Below, one piece after another: positions 1-8,384 of a stretch of DNA of 64,000 bases. Below the pieces are notes generated by a model. The model ran no database searches, had not been told where the DNA came from, and saw only the letters and a list, made by a program, of their open reading frames with translations. The position numbers and the translations under genes were made by a program. The DNA lies in the NCBI RefSeq assembly GCF_900090145.1, contig NZ_FMHI01000013.1:1-64000 (forward strand), written 5' to 3'. How positions within the stretch are numbered: position 1 is the stretch's first letter; each line of letters starts with the position of its first letter. Source of the stretch: Streptomyces sp. WMMB 322. Lineage in GTDB: Bacteria > Actinomycetota > Actinomycetes > Streptomycetales > Streptomycetaceae.

Positions 1-1
1 C

Positions 2-77
2 GGAGGACCGGGCGGCCATTCTCCTGGAGCCATCAGCGGCAACAACCCATCAGCCACACCCGGTCCTCCCGGACCGG
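2..77. promoter_or_regulatory. Two mutually exclusive inverted repeats upstream of the acyl-CoA dehydrogenase gene
   Basis: GGAGGACCGGG (2-12) is the exact reverse complement of CCCGGTCCTCC (59-69). The second arm also pairs with the bases just after it: CCGGTCC (60-66), loop TCCC, GGACCGG (71-77). The two structures cannot form together. This could be a terminator for a gene left of the window or a leader structure for the gene that starts at 101. No T-run follows. Function is inference only. Confidence 0.25.
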
Positions 78-100
78 CCGACATTCTTAGGGAACTCCCC

Positions 101-1261
101 ATGACGAGCCGGGACTTCGGCCTCACCGAGACGCAGCGTGACATCAGGGCGATGGCGGCGGACTTCGCCGACCGCGAGATCGCACCGCATGCCCGCGAAT
201 GGGACCGCGCCGAGCGCGTCGATCCGGCCGTCCCCAAGCGCCTGGGCGAACTCGGCTTCCTCGGACTGACGATTCCCGAGCGCTACGGCGGCGTCGAGGC
301 CGACGTGCTCTCCTACGTCCTGGCGACCGAGGAGCTGGGACGCGGCGACTCGTCGGTAAGGGGCATCGTCTCGGTCTCCCTCGGCCTGGTGACGAAGACG
401 ATCGCCGCGCACGGCACCGAGGCCCAGTGCGAGGAGTGGATACCGCGGCTGGTCAGCGGTGAGGCCCTGGGCTGCTTCGCGCTGACCGAGCCGGGAACCG
501 GTTCCGACGCCGGATCGCTGACCACACGGGCCACGCCCGACGGCGGCGACTGGATCATCGACGGCGGCAAGATGTTCATCACCAACGGCACCGTCGCCGA
601 CGTCGCGCTGACCTTCGCCCGCACCAGCGAGAGAGGCGTCACCGCGTTCCTCGTGCCCACGGCCAGTGACGGTCTGACCGCCACGGAGATCCACGGCAAG
701 CTCGGGCTGCGCGGCCAGGCGACGGCCGAGCTCTCCTTCGAGGGCGTACGGGTCGCGGACTCGGCGCGTCTGGGGCCCGTCGACCGCGGCCTGGGCATCG
801 CGCTCGGCGCGCTCTCCCGCGGCCGCATCTCGGTGGCCGCCGGAGCCGTCGGCCTGGCCCAGGCGGCACTCGACGCCGCCGTCGGATATACGGCGCAGCG
901 CGAGCAGTTCGGCAGGAGCGTGGCCTCGTTCCAGCTGGTGCAGGAGCTGCTGGCGGACTCCGAGGTGGACATACGGGCGTCCCGGCTGCTCACGCACCAG
1001 GTGGCGAGGATGGCCGACGCGGGCGTGCCGCCGAAGGAGTACGCGACGGACGCGTCCGTCGCCAAATACCACGCGAGCGAGGCCGCCGTGCGGGTCAGCA
1101 ACAATTGCCTGCAGACCTTCGGGGGTTACGGCTTCATAGACGAGTACCCCGTCGGCAAGTACCTGCGGGACGCGCGGGTTCTCACGCTCTACGAAGGCAC
1201 CAGCCAGGTCCAGAAGCTGATCATCGGCCGGAGTCTGACAGGTGTGAACGCGATGACGTGA
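101..1261 (+). CDS. Acyl-CoA dehydrogenase
   Basis: This is a 386-residue FAD flavoenzyme that introduces a 2,3-trans double bond into acyl-CoA thioesters in fatty-acid, branched-chain or aromatic degradation. The length is typical of the soluble ACAD family. The FALTEPGTGSDAGS segment (about 124-137) is the classic FAD/substrate signature. The C-terminal FGGYGFIDEYPVGKYLRD and LYEGTSQ blocks are present, and Glu365 in YEGTSQ is the expected catalytic base, as in short-chain and glutaryl-CoA dehydrogenases. AGGGAA lies about 10 nt before the ATG. It stands alone, with a methyltransferase gene following on the same strand, so substrate chain length cannot be read from context. Family is certain; substrate is not. 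Confidence 0.93.
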   Translation: MTSRDFGLTETQRDIRAMAADFADREIAPHAREWDRAERVDPAVPKRLGELGFLGLTIPERYGGVEADVLSYVLATEELGRGDSSVRGIVSVSLGLVTKTIAAHGTEAQCEEWIPRLVSGEALGCFALTEPGTGSDAGSLTTRATPDGGDWIIDGGKMFITNGTVADVALTFARTSERGVTAFLVPTASDGLTATEIHGKLGLRGQATAELSFEGVRVADSARLGPVDRGLGIALGALSRGRISVAAGAVGLAQAALDAAVGYTAQREQFGRSVASFQLVQELLADSEVDIRASRLLTHQVARMADAGVPPKEYATDASVAKYHASEAAVRVSNNCLQTFGGYGFIDEYPVGKYLRDARVLTLYEGTSQVQKLIIGRSLTGVNAMT

Positions 1262-1350
1262 GACGCGAGTTGCGGCCGGTTCGATAGCTGTCGGGGAGAG
1301 CCATCGATGAGAAGGTGTGTCGCCGGCGACCGCGCGCGTAGGGGAGAGCA

Positions 1351-2157
1351 GTGACCGAGAAGGACGAGATCGACACCAGCAGGCCGCACCCGGCCCGCGT
1401 CTACGACTACTGGCTGAACGGCAAGAGCCACTACGAGGCGGACGTCGCCGCCGGCGACCGGGTCGTGGACGTGTGGCCCGGGGTGCTGCTCGGCGCCCGG
1501 CTCAACCGCGAGTTCATGCACCGGGCCACCCGCTGGCTCGCGCGGGAGGCGGGCATACGGCAGTTTCTCGACATCGGCTCGGGAATACCGACCGAACCCA
1601 ACCTCCATCAGGTCGCCCAGGCGGTGGCGCCCGAAACCCGGGTCGTCTACGTCGACAACGACCCGATCGTGCTCCGGTACGCACAGGGACTGCTGAGCGG
1701 CACCGCCGAGGGCCGCACCGCCTATGTGCATGCCGACTTCACCGAACCCGAGGCCATCCTCGAGGCCCCCGGACTGCGGGAGACCCTCGACCTCGGCCGT
1801 CCCGTCGCGCTGTCGCTGATCGCACTGCTGCACTTCATCACCGACGAGCGGGGCGCGTACGACATCGTCCGCAAGCTGATGGACGCACTGCCGTCCGGCA
1901 GTCACCTGGTCGTCTCGCACGCCACCGCGGACTTCGACCCGGATCTGCTCACGCGTGTCGCCGAGGCCTACCAGTCGTCCGTCGCGGAGGGCCAGATCCG
2001 CTCCAGCTCCGAGGTGAACCGCTTCTTCGAAGGGCTCGAACTCGTCGAGCCGGGCGTGGTCGTCGCCCACCGGTGGCGCCCCGACGACGGCGAGTCCCAG
2101 CCGGACATCACCGACGCGGAGTTCCCCGTCTACGGAGGGGTCGCGCGAAAGCCCTGA
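1351..2157 (+). CDS. SAM-dependent methyltransferase, DUF574 family
   Basis: The 268-residue protein matches the actinobacterial DUF574 (PF04672) group of predicted SAM methyltransferases, which are very numerous in Streptomyces. The N-terminus has the family's HPARVYDYWLNGKSHYEAD signature. The Rossmann SAM-binding loop FLDIGSGIPT (about 71-80) follows, and YVDNDPIV (about 104-111) carries the acidic residue at the end of strand 2 that should contact the ribose. The GTG start is preceded by GGGGAGAG. Biochemical substrates of the family are essentially unknown. It is probably monocistronic. Confidence 0.88.
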   Translation: MTEKDEIDTSRPHPARVYDYWLNGKSHYEADVAAGDRVVDVWPGVLLGARLNREFMHRATRWLAREAGIRQFLDIGSGIPTEPNLHQVAQAVAPETRVVYVDNDPIVLRYAQGLLSGTAEGRTAYVHADFTEPEAILEAPGLRETLDLGRPVALSLIALLHFITDERGAYDIVRKLMDALPSGSHLVVSHATADFDPDLLTRVAEAYQSSVAEGQIRSSSEVNRFFEGLELVEPGVVVAHRWRPDDGESQPDITDAEFPVYGGVARKP

Positions 2158-2257
2158 TTGCGCGGGCCGCGCGGCCGGAACGCGGCGGCGCATGCTTCGC
2201 CCTGCCGGGGGTAACTGCTGGCCAGACAGTACCTAGGCCCTCCGGGGGTGCAAGCAG

Positions 2258-3055
2258 ATGGAGAATTTCCTGACTGAGATGAGGAGAAAGGCGAAGTCGT
2301 CCGCGAAGGGGAACGGCGGCGGCACTGCGACGAAGAAGACGTCCGGGAAGGCGCCTGGGAGGGCGGCGAGCGGAACGAAAAGCACAGCGAAGAAGACATC
2401 GAAAAGCGCCACGAAGCCGAAGAGCACGACGAAGCCGAAAAGTACGTCGAAGCGGTCGTCGGCCGCAGGTCCGAAGAAGAAGACCTCGAAGAGCGCCCCC
2501 AGGAAGGCGCCCGCCCGCAAGGCGACCGCCGGCGGGAATGCGCTCACCCAGCACCAGCTGCACGTGGCGTGGCGCGTGCTGATCCTGGCGGTCGCGTTCG
2601 TGGCGATGGTCGGCTTCGCGGTCGTGCTCTCGAAGCTGACGCTGGGCCCTTCGGCCGCGTCCGAGTCGCTCACGCACAACAACCTGCGTCCCGGTGACTC
2701 GATCCGCAACTACCTCACGCAGCCCGCTCTGCGCGACACCCTCAAGCAGCTCGGCGGGAACATCGTGCTCGGCATGCCCTTCGGTGCGCTCCTGCCGGCC
2801 CTGGTGCCCCGCACCCGCGGCCTCCTGCGCGTGATGCTCGCGACGGCCGTGGTCATGCTGGCGGTGGAGCTGGTGCAGGGAGCCCTCATCCAGGGCCGCG
2901 CCTTCGACATCGACGACGTCATCCTCAACAGCAGCGGTGCCGTGATCGGTTACCTGATCATCGGGCGCCGCCTCGGACGCGCGGTGCATCCGCGGCGGCC
3001 CCACTGGTGGCACCGGTTCACCGTCAGCGGCCGCGCTTCCCGCGGTCGTCCGTGA
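2258..3055 (+). CDS. VanZ-like membrane protein with a long lysine/alanine-rich N-terminal tail
   Basis: The 265-residue protein has two unlike halves. Residues about 9-95 are low complexity, dominated by K, S, T, A, P and G, with repeated KST, KPKST and KKTSKSA units like histone H1-type C-terminal tails. Residues about 105-245 form a VanZ-like domain with hydrophobic segments (VLILAVAFVAMVGFAVVL, NIVLGMPFGALLPALV, VMLATAVVMLAVELVQG, ILNSSGAVIGYLII) and the VanZ-type acidic pattern ELVQ...FDIDDVILN. VanZ itself is linked to low-level teicoplanin resistance, but the function of the wider family is unclear. The basic tail would sit before the first membrane segment, probably in the cytoplasm. 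The 3' end overlaps the convergent downstream gene by 32 nt. Confidence 0.8.
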   Translation: MENFLTEMRRKAKSSAKGNGGGTATKKTSGKAPGRAASGTKSTAKKTSKSATKPKSTTKPKSTSKRSSAAGPKKKTSKSAPRKAPARKATAGGNALTQHQLHVAWRVLILAVAFVAMVGFAVVLSKLTLGPSAASESLTHNNLRPGDSIRNYLTQPALRDTLKQLGGNIVLGMPFGALLPALVPRTRGLLRVMLATAVVMLAVELVQGALIQGRAFDIDDVILNSSGAVIGYLIIGRRLGRAVHPRRPHWWHRFTVSGRASRGRP

Positions 3056-3713
3056 ACTGGACCGAGACCTTCTCGTAGCCCAGCGAGACCAGCAGTTCCC
3101 GCAGCATGTTCCGGGTGTTCTTCTCGGCCCGGTCGGTGAGGTCGCTCTTCTTGGCGGCCTGACCGATGTGGCGCACGGCGAGCTTGTGCACCTCGCGCTC
3201 GTCGTTCGGGTTGTCGGAGAAGACGTCGGCGAGCCTGTCGAGCAGACCGCGCTGCTTCGTCACCGCGTAGGAACGCTCGGCGTCCAGCGCGGGCTTCTCC
3301 AGGCGGGCGTGGGGGAGCTTCACCGTGGCTTCCGTACGGTCGCGGCTGACCTTCACCTGGTCCTCGCCGACGTCCCCCAGGTCGACGAAGGCGCCGACCT
3401 CGCCCTTGCCGACGAAGAGGGTGCGGTTGCCGCGCACCGCGTCCGGCAGGAACTTCGCGTCCTTGTCCAGATCGACGACGACCTGGAAGCTGCCGGACGC
3501 CGCCTCGTAACGGCTCATGTCCTGAATGGACTTGAGCAGCACGGGCCCGGTGCGGTCCTTGGTCTCGGTCCCGAACGGATTCGTCGCCTTCGGCAGGAGG
3601 TTCAGCACTCCCGCGAGCAGCAGGAGCAGGAGAAGAAGGACCAACGCCATGAAGAGCATGACCCACCACGACGGACTCCTGCGGGCATCGCCTGAACGCT
3701 GCACGGATGACAT
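3024..3713 (-). CDS. DUF4230 domain membrane-anchored protein
   Basis: This 229-residue protein has a short cytoplasmic N-terminus, one strongly hydrophobic segment (WWVMLFMALVLLLLLLLLAGV, about residues 17-37), and an extracytoplasmic domain. The domain's LLKSIQDMSRYEAASGSFQVVVDL stretch is characteristic of DUF4230, a family of unknown function. Start chosen at the ATG giving MSSVQRSG, because AAGGGAC lies about 6 nt upstream; an in-frame start 13 codons earlier lacks a comparable site. It lies downstream of the alditol oxidase gene on the same strand and overlaps the VanZ-type gene tail-to-tail by 32 nt. Confidence 0.85.
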   Translation of the reverse strand: MSSVQRSGDARRSPSWWVMLFMALVLLLLLLLLAGVLNLLPKATNPFGTETKDRTGPVLLKSIQDMSRYEAASGSFQVVVDLDKDAKFLPDAVRGNRTLFVGKGEVGAFVDLGDVGEDQVKVSRDRTEATVKLPHARLEKPALDAERSYAVTKQRGLLDRLADVFSDNPNDEREVHKLAVRHIGQAAKKSDLTDRAEKNTRNMLRELLVSLGYEKVSVQFTDDRGKRGR

Positions 3714-3864
3714 ATGACCGTCCCTTCGGACAACCGCTGGACGCACGGACACCCTCCGGTTGCCCCCGCTTCCGCCGGTTCATGGTCGCTGCTGCACGGG
3801 GCCCGCCCGCAGTACCGGTCGACGGGCAGCCGCGGCCACCCCTCAGCCCGGCGTCAGCCCGGCG

Positions 3865-5145
3865 TCAGCCCAGTGCGAAGACCCTGTCCACGAAGTCGTT
3901 CGCGAAGACGCGCTCCGGATCCCGCTCCAGCACCAGCCGCCGGAAGTCGCCGGCCCGTTCGTACAACGCCGCGATCCGCTCCGGCTCCATGGCGGTCAGC
4001 TTGCCCCAGTGCGGCCGGGCCCCGAGCGGCAGCAGCTTCTCCTCGACGGCCGCGACCACCGGCAGCACCGCCTCCGTGTCCTTGACCCAGGTGAAGTGGA
4101 AGGCGACGCAGTCACGCTCCCATGCAGGGCTCAGCCACAGGTCGTCCGCGGCCACCGTGCGCATCTCGGAGATCTGCAGCACCGGGGCGACCCGGTCCCC
4201 GAGCGCGCGCAGCGCGGCCAGCGCCTCCTGCGCGGCGGCGCGGGGCAGCAGCAGCTCCGACTGGAGCTCTTCGCCGTTGCTGGGCGTGAAGTCGGGCCGG
4301 AAGTGCGGCAGCCGCTCGAACCAGGGGCCCGGCACGCCCAGTTGCTCGGTGCAGTGCGTCGCGGGGATCCCGGGGATCGGGTGGTGTGCGGCGTCCGCCG
4401 GGGTCCGACCCTCCCAGCCCGGGGGCCGCACGCCACCGTCGCGTTCCGTCGTGCGGCGCTTGACCCACACCCGCGCGCGACCGCTGCGGTAGTCGGTGAA
4501 CGCGCTGACGCTGTAGGCGCATCCGAAGATCTCGTCGAATCGCGCGGCCAGCTCGGCGAGAGGCACGCCCGTGTAGATGTGCTGGGAGACCTCGAAGGAC
4601 GGCTCCACGCGGAGCGTCAGCCGGGTGACGATGCCCAGCGCGCCCAGAGCGACGACCGCGCCGGGGAAGCGCCGCGGTTCGTCCTGCCGGCTCAGCAGCG
4701 ACAGTTCACCGTCCGGGCCGACGATCTCGATTGATGTCACCGCCGCCGCAAGGCATTTCTCCGAGTCGCCCGAGCCGTGGGTCGCGGTCGCGCAGCAACC
4801 CGCGACCGAAATGTGCGGCAGCGAGGCGAGGTTGGCGAGGGCGTGACCGGCCTCGTGCAGGATGCCGGCGACTTCCCCGTACCGCATTCCGGCGCCGACG
4901 GTGACGGTCGAGGACGCCTCGTCGATCTCGACGGCGGGCGGCAGGCCGTCGAGCCGCACGAGGTCGCCGGAGGTGTCCGCGACGCGGTTGAAGGAGTGGC
5001 CGCTGCCCAGTGCCCGCACGCGCCGGGAGGAGGCGACGAGGTGCTGCAACTCCTCCACGGACTGCGGGCGACGGACCCGGCGGGCGGTGAAGACGGTGTT
5101 GCCCGCCCAGTTGGTTGCGGGGCTGCCGGACGCGGGAGTGGGCAC
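3865..5145 (-). CDS. aldO: Alditol oxidase (AldO-type, covalent FAD)
   Basis: The 426-residue protein is very like Streptomyces coelicolor AldO (about 418 residues), a soluble VAO/D-arabinono-lactone-oxidase family enzyme oxidising xylitol, sorbitol and related polyols to aldoses with production of H2O2. The N-terminal TNWAGN block, the GSGHSFN motif (about 47-53; its His is the AldO FAD attachment site), LPHISVAGC followed by ATHGSG, and the C-terminal RPHWGK block are all readable. The GTG start has GGAG 8 nt upstream. The 11-nt unit CAGCCCGGCGT is repeated just at and after the stop codon. Its neighbours are not polyol genes, although a degraded sugar-catabolism patch lies 3 kb away. Confidence 0.88.
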   Translation of the reverse strand: MPTPASGSPATNWAGNTVFTARRVRRPQSVEELQHLVASSRRVRALGSGHSFNRVADTSGDLVRLDGLPPAVEIDEASSTVTVGAGMRYGEVAGILHEAGHALANLASLPHISVAGCCATATHGSGDSEKCLAAAVTSIEIVGPDGELSLLSRQDEPRRFPGAVVALGALGIVTRLTLRVEPSFEVSQHIYTGVPLAELAARFDEIFGCAYSVSAFTDYRSGRARVWVKRRTTERDGGVRPPGWEGRTPADAAHHPIPGIPATHCTEQLGVPGPWFERLPHFRPDFTPSNGEELQSELLLPRAAAQEALAALRALGDRVAPVLQISEMRTVAADDLWLSPAWERDCVAFHFTWVKDTEAVLPVVAAVEEKLLPLGARPHWGKLTAMEPERIAALYERAGDFRRLVLERDPERVFANDFVDRVFALG

Positions 5146-5501
5146 GCGGGGCTCCAGGGTCGAGGGCCGTTGTCGTCGGGTTCCGGCCGCGCGGGGGCGT
5201 CAACACGCCTGCGCGTGACCGGAATCGGCTGGTTGCGGGGAGTGCCTCCCCTGAGGGAATATTTTCGGCCTTCGGGATTGGCCGATCCACGCCACACCAC
5301 GTACATTCCTTCCCTCGTGCAACTTGCGCAACAGTCCCGCTGCGGGTGACTTCGTGGCGGGGACTGGACAGGGGCATGTGCGGGAATGAGGACGGACAGT
5401 GCCGTGGAAACGTACCCCTCGCGCAGCGCGAGGAGGAGACCAGAGCGGACACATGCTCGCCATGGCGAGACCCATGCGTCCACAGCCCGGGGAGCTGAGG
5501 C
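5146..5501. other. Divergent intergenic region between aldO and the XRE regulator, with a TTGCGCAA palindrome
   Basis: No gene is convincing in this 356-bp gap. It contains the palindrome TTGCGCAA (5324-5331) inside GTGCAACTTGCGCAACAG, which on the minus strand reads as two GTTGC half-sites. The spot lies between two divergent genes and could be an operator for the adjacent regulator. The inverted repeat CTCGCGCAGCGCGAG occurs about 70 bp before the regulator start. Confidence 0.35.
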
Positions 5502-6404
5502 ATGCGCATCACTGAGATTCAGGGCGGCGTGCCCGACCGCCGCATCCCGGACCGGCCACCGGGGCCGGCCGTGCCCCGGCTGGTGCTGGGGGAGCGGCTG
5601 CGGAAACTGCGGGAGGCCCAGTACATCTCCCGCAAGGAGGCCGGGGAGGCCATCAAGGCCTCAGACGTGAGCATCGCCCAACTGGAGCGTGGCCGCTGCG
5701 GTTTCCAGGAGCGGGACGTGACCGACCTGCTCACCATCTACGGAATCACCGACGAGACGGAACACGCCACCCTGCGGGCCCTGGCGGCGCAGACGAACTC
5801 CCCGGGCTGGTGGCACGCCTACCGGGACGTCGTGCCCGACTGGTTCCAGACCTTCCTCGGACTGGAACAGGCGGCGGGCGTCATCCGCACCTACGAGGTC
5901 CAGTTCGTCCCCGGCCTGCTCCAGACACCCGAGTACGCACGCGCCGTCATCGAACTCGGGCACCAGGGCGCCCCCGAGCCGCAGATCGCGCGCCGCGTCG
6001 AACTGCGCATGCTGCGCCAGCGCATCCTCCACAGCACCCGGCCCCCGCATCTGTGGGCCGTCCTCGACGAAGCCGCGCTGCGCCGCGGCGTCGGCGGCAC
6101 CGAGACGATGCGCGGTCAGCTGGAACACCTCATCGCCGCATGCGAACTCCCGCACGTCACCGTCCACATCATGCCGTTCGCAGCCGGCGGGCACGCGGCC
6201 GCAGGCGGACCCGTGACGCTGCTGCGGCTCCCGGAGCGCGAGCTGCCCGACGTCATCTACCTGGAACAGCTCATCGGCGCCACCTACCCGGCGGAGCCGA
6301 ACGAGGTCGACCACTACCGCCACGTCATCGACCGCCTGGTGACCGACGCGGCACCGGCACGCCGGACCCGCGCCTTCCTGCTCGGCCTCCTCGACGAACT
6401 CTGA
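5502..6404 (+). CDS. XRE-family transcriptional regulator with DUF5753 domain
   Basis: The 300-residue protein has an N-terminal helix-turn-helix of Cro/C1 type (about 28-85: LGERLRKLREAQYISRKEAG, then SIAQLERGR). The C-terminal DUF5753 domain starts at PGWWHAYRD and contains the family landmark YEVQFVPGLLQTPEYARA. It is one of the abundant streptomycete regulators that normally sit beside a small DUF397 gene. No DUF397 gene is visible on either side here, so this copy is an orphan. GGGGAGC precedes the ATG. Targets are unknown; the divergent aldO promoter is a plausible candidate from position only. Confidence 0.9.
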   Translation: MRITEIQGGVPDRRIPDRPPGPAVPRLVLGERLRKLREAQYISRKEAGEAIKASDVSIAQLERGRCGFQERDVTDLLTIYGITDETEHATLRALAAQTNSPGWWHAYRDVVPDWFQTFLGLEQAAGVIRTYEVQFVPGLLQTPEYARAVIELGHQGAPEPQIARRVELRMLRQRILHSTRPPHLWAVLDEAALRRGVGGTETMRGQLEHLIAACELPHVTVHIMPFAAGGHAAAGGPVTLLRLPERELPDVIYLEQLIGATYPAEPNEVDHYRHVIDRLVTDAAPARRTRAFLLGLLDEL

Positions 6405-6439
6405 GACGCCACGGCGCGACGAGCGGGCGGCACGGCCCC

Positions 6440-7564
6440 TCAGGACCGCCCGAGCTGCGCCCCCATCGGCCCCGACGCCGCGGTGCGCCGCTCGCCCGCG
6501 ACGCCCCGCCACCAGGCGGCGGTCGGCAGCACGGGCGCGGACGGTTCGAAGCCGGCGCCCGGCACCGGCAGCGCCGCCCGCACACCGGCCCGCTCCGCGG
6601 CGGCCAGCAGCCGCTCGCCGGGCTCCGCCCAGGGGTGCGGGGCGAGGTTGAACGTGCCCCAGTGGATCGGCAGCAACGCCCCCGCGTCGCCGGTGAGATC
6701 GAGATGGGCGCGCAGCCCTTCCTCGGGCGTCATGTGGATGTCGGGCCAGAACTCGCTGTACGCGCCGATCTGGATCATCGTCGCGTCGAACGGCCCGTGC
6801 TGCTCGCCGATCGCGGCGAAGCCGGGGAAATAACCCGTGTCGCCGCTGTGGAAGATCCGGTGCCCGGGGCCCGTCACACTCCAGGACGCCCACAGGGTGC
6901 GCTGCTGGTTGCGCAGGCCCCGGCCGCAGAAGTGACGGGCGGGGGTGGCCGTCAGCCGCAGCCCGGCGATCTCCGTGGACTCCTCCCAGTCCAGCTCGGT
7001 GAACCGCTCCGGCGGCACGCCCCACCGCTCCAGGTGCGCGCCGACGCCGAGGGGCACGGCGAACGGCACGCCGCTCGCGATGAGCCGGCGGATGGTGGGC
7101 AGGTCGAGATGGTCGTAGTGGTCGTGCGAGACGACGACGGCGTCGAGCCGGCCCAGCGCGGCAAGCGGCACGGGAGCCGGGTGCACCCGCTTCGGCCCGA
7201 TGAACGGGAACGGCGAGCAGCGTTCGCCCCACACCGGGTCGAACAGCACACGCCTTCCGTCGATCTCCGCGAGCACCGTGGCGTGCCCGAGCCACGTCAG
7301 CCGCAGCCCGGAGGCGGGCGGCGAGGTCAGGTCGGGACGGGAGAGCGGGACGGGGCCGGTGGGTCTGCGTCCCTCGCGGCTGAAGAGGGCCCGCAGCATC
7401 TCACGCCGGCTGCGCACGGCTCTGGGCGTCCGTCCCGCGGGCATGGGGTTGCGGAACGCACCGGCCTGCCTGTCGTAGTTCGGCGACCGCTCGATGCGGG
7501 CCAGCCGCTCGCCCGAGGGCTCCGCCCCGAAGGAGAGGGGATTGAAGCCGAGCACGCCGCTCAT
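6440..7564 (-). CDS. MBL-fold metal-dependent hydrolase (NAPE-PLD / UlaG-like)
   Basis: The 374-residue protein contains the metallo-beta-lactamase fold: WLGHATVLAEIDGRRVLFDP strands, the zinc motif SHDHYDHLD (HxHxDH), a downstream HFCGRG, the metal-bridging SGDTGYFPGF, and a late IHWGTFNLAPHPW. The combination resembles N-acyl-phosphatidylethanolamine phospholipase D-like and UlaG-like hydrolases. Substrate is unknown. The ATG giving MSGVLGFNP is chosen because GGGAG lies just upstream; an in-frame start 15 codons earlier is possible. Single gene, convergent with the XRE regulator gene. Confidence 0.88.
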   Translation of the reverse strand: MSGVLGFNPLSFGAEPSGERLARIERSPNYDRQAGAFRNPMPAGRTPRAVRSRREMLRALFSREGRRPTGPVPLSRPDLTSPPASGLRLTWLGHATVLAEIDGRRVLFDPVWGERCSPFPFIGPKRVHPAPVPLAALGRLDAVVVSHDHYDHLDLPTIRRLIASGVPFAVPLGVGAHLERWGVPPERFTELDWEESTEIAGLRLTATPARHFCGRGLRNQQRTLWASWSVTGPGHRIFHSGDTGYFPGFAAIGEQHGPFDATMIQIGAYSEFWPDIHMTPEEGLRAHLDLTGDAGALLPIHWGTFNLAPHPWAEPGERLLAAAERAGVRAALPVPGAGFEPSAPVLPTAAWWRGVAGERRTAASGPMGAQLGRS

Positions 7565-7771
7565 GGAGTCTCCCGTTCTGCCGATGTCAGCCGCCGTGTG
7601 TGCCACCACAACGCCGGTCCTCGTCCGGTTTGTTCCACCGGCGATGAGTTCCCCGGCGCCGCCCGGTCATGACTTCGGCCGGCGGATGAACCGCCGGCCC
7701 CCACGGACACCCGGGGCTCCGCGTCCCGGGGCGGGACCGGGGCCCGACGGCCCGGAGGAAGAGGTGCGCAG

Positions 7772-8362
7772 GTGACGACGATGCTCGATCTGGGACCGCA
7801 GACGCGCGAGGTGAAGGCACTGCTCGACGGAGTCGGCGACGACCGGCTCGCGGCGCCCACTCCGTGCGAGGACTACTCCGTGGCGGACCTGCTGAGCCAC
7901 CTGCTAGGGCTGAGCGTGGCCTTCACCGACGCCGCGGCGAAGAAGCTCGGCGAGGCGACCGGCCAGGACCCCGGCGACGGCCTGCCGCCGCTGCCGGAGG
8001 ACTGGCGCAGCCGGCTGCCCGCCTCCCTCGACGGACTCGCCGCCGCCTGGCGCAGCGAGTCCGCCTGGGAGGGGGAGACCCAGGCCGGCGGCGTCACCCT
8101 GCCCGGCGCCCTCGCCGGAGTGGTCGCACTCAACGAAGTGCTCCTGCACGGCTGGGACCTGGCGCGTGCCACGGGGCAGGACTACCACGGCGACCCGGAG
8201 AGTCTGAAGGCGTCGATCGGCATGCTCTCGCAGGCGGAGTCCCAGGAGATGCGGGGAACGATCTTCGGGCCGGTCGTCGAGGTGCCCCGCCATGCGCCCC
8301 TCCTGGACCGCGCCGTCGCTCTGAGCGGCCGCCGCCCGGACTGGAGCCCGGCTGCTCGTTGA
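7772..8362 (+). CDS. TIGR03086-type DinB-like metal-binding protein
   Basis: The 196-residue protein has the layout of the DinB/mycothiol-dependent maleylpyruvate isomerase superfamily. PTPCEDYSVADLLSHLLGL near the N-terminus is the common TPCxxWxVxDLxxHL pattern carrying the first metal histidine, and NEVLLHGWDLARATGQ (about 124-139) carries the HGWDLAxA motif with the second. The enzymatic role of this subgroup is generally unassigned; thiol-dependent transferase chemistry using mycothiol is the usual speculation. A GTG start follows GGAGGAAGAGG. The stop lies just before the glycosidase debris. Confidence 0.86.
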   Translation: MTTMLDLGPQTREVKALLDGVGDDRLAAPTPCEDYSVADLLSHLLGLSVAFTDAAAKKLGEATGQDPGDGLPPLPEDWRSRLPASLDGLAAAWRSESAWEGETQAGGVTLPGALAGVVALNEVLLHGWDLARATGQDYHGDPESLKASIGMLSQAESQEMRGTIFGPVVEVPRHAPLLDRAVALSGRRPDWSPAAR

Positions 8363-8384
8363 CGCTGCGCCGAGCGGGACGGCG

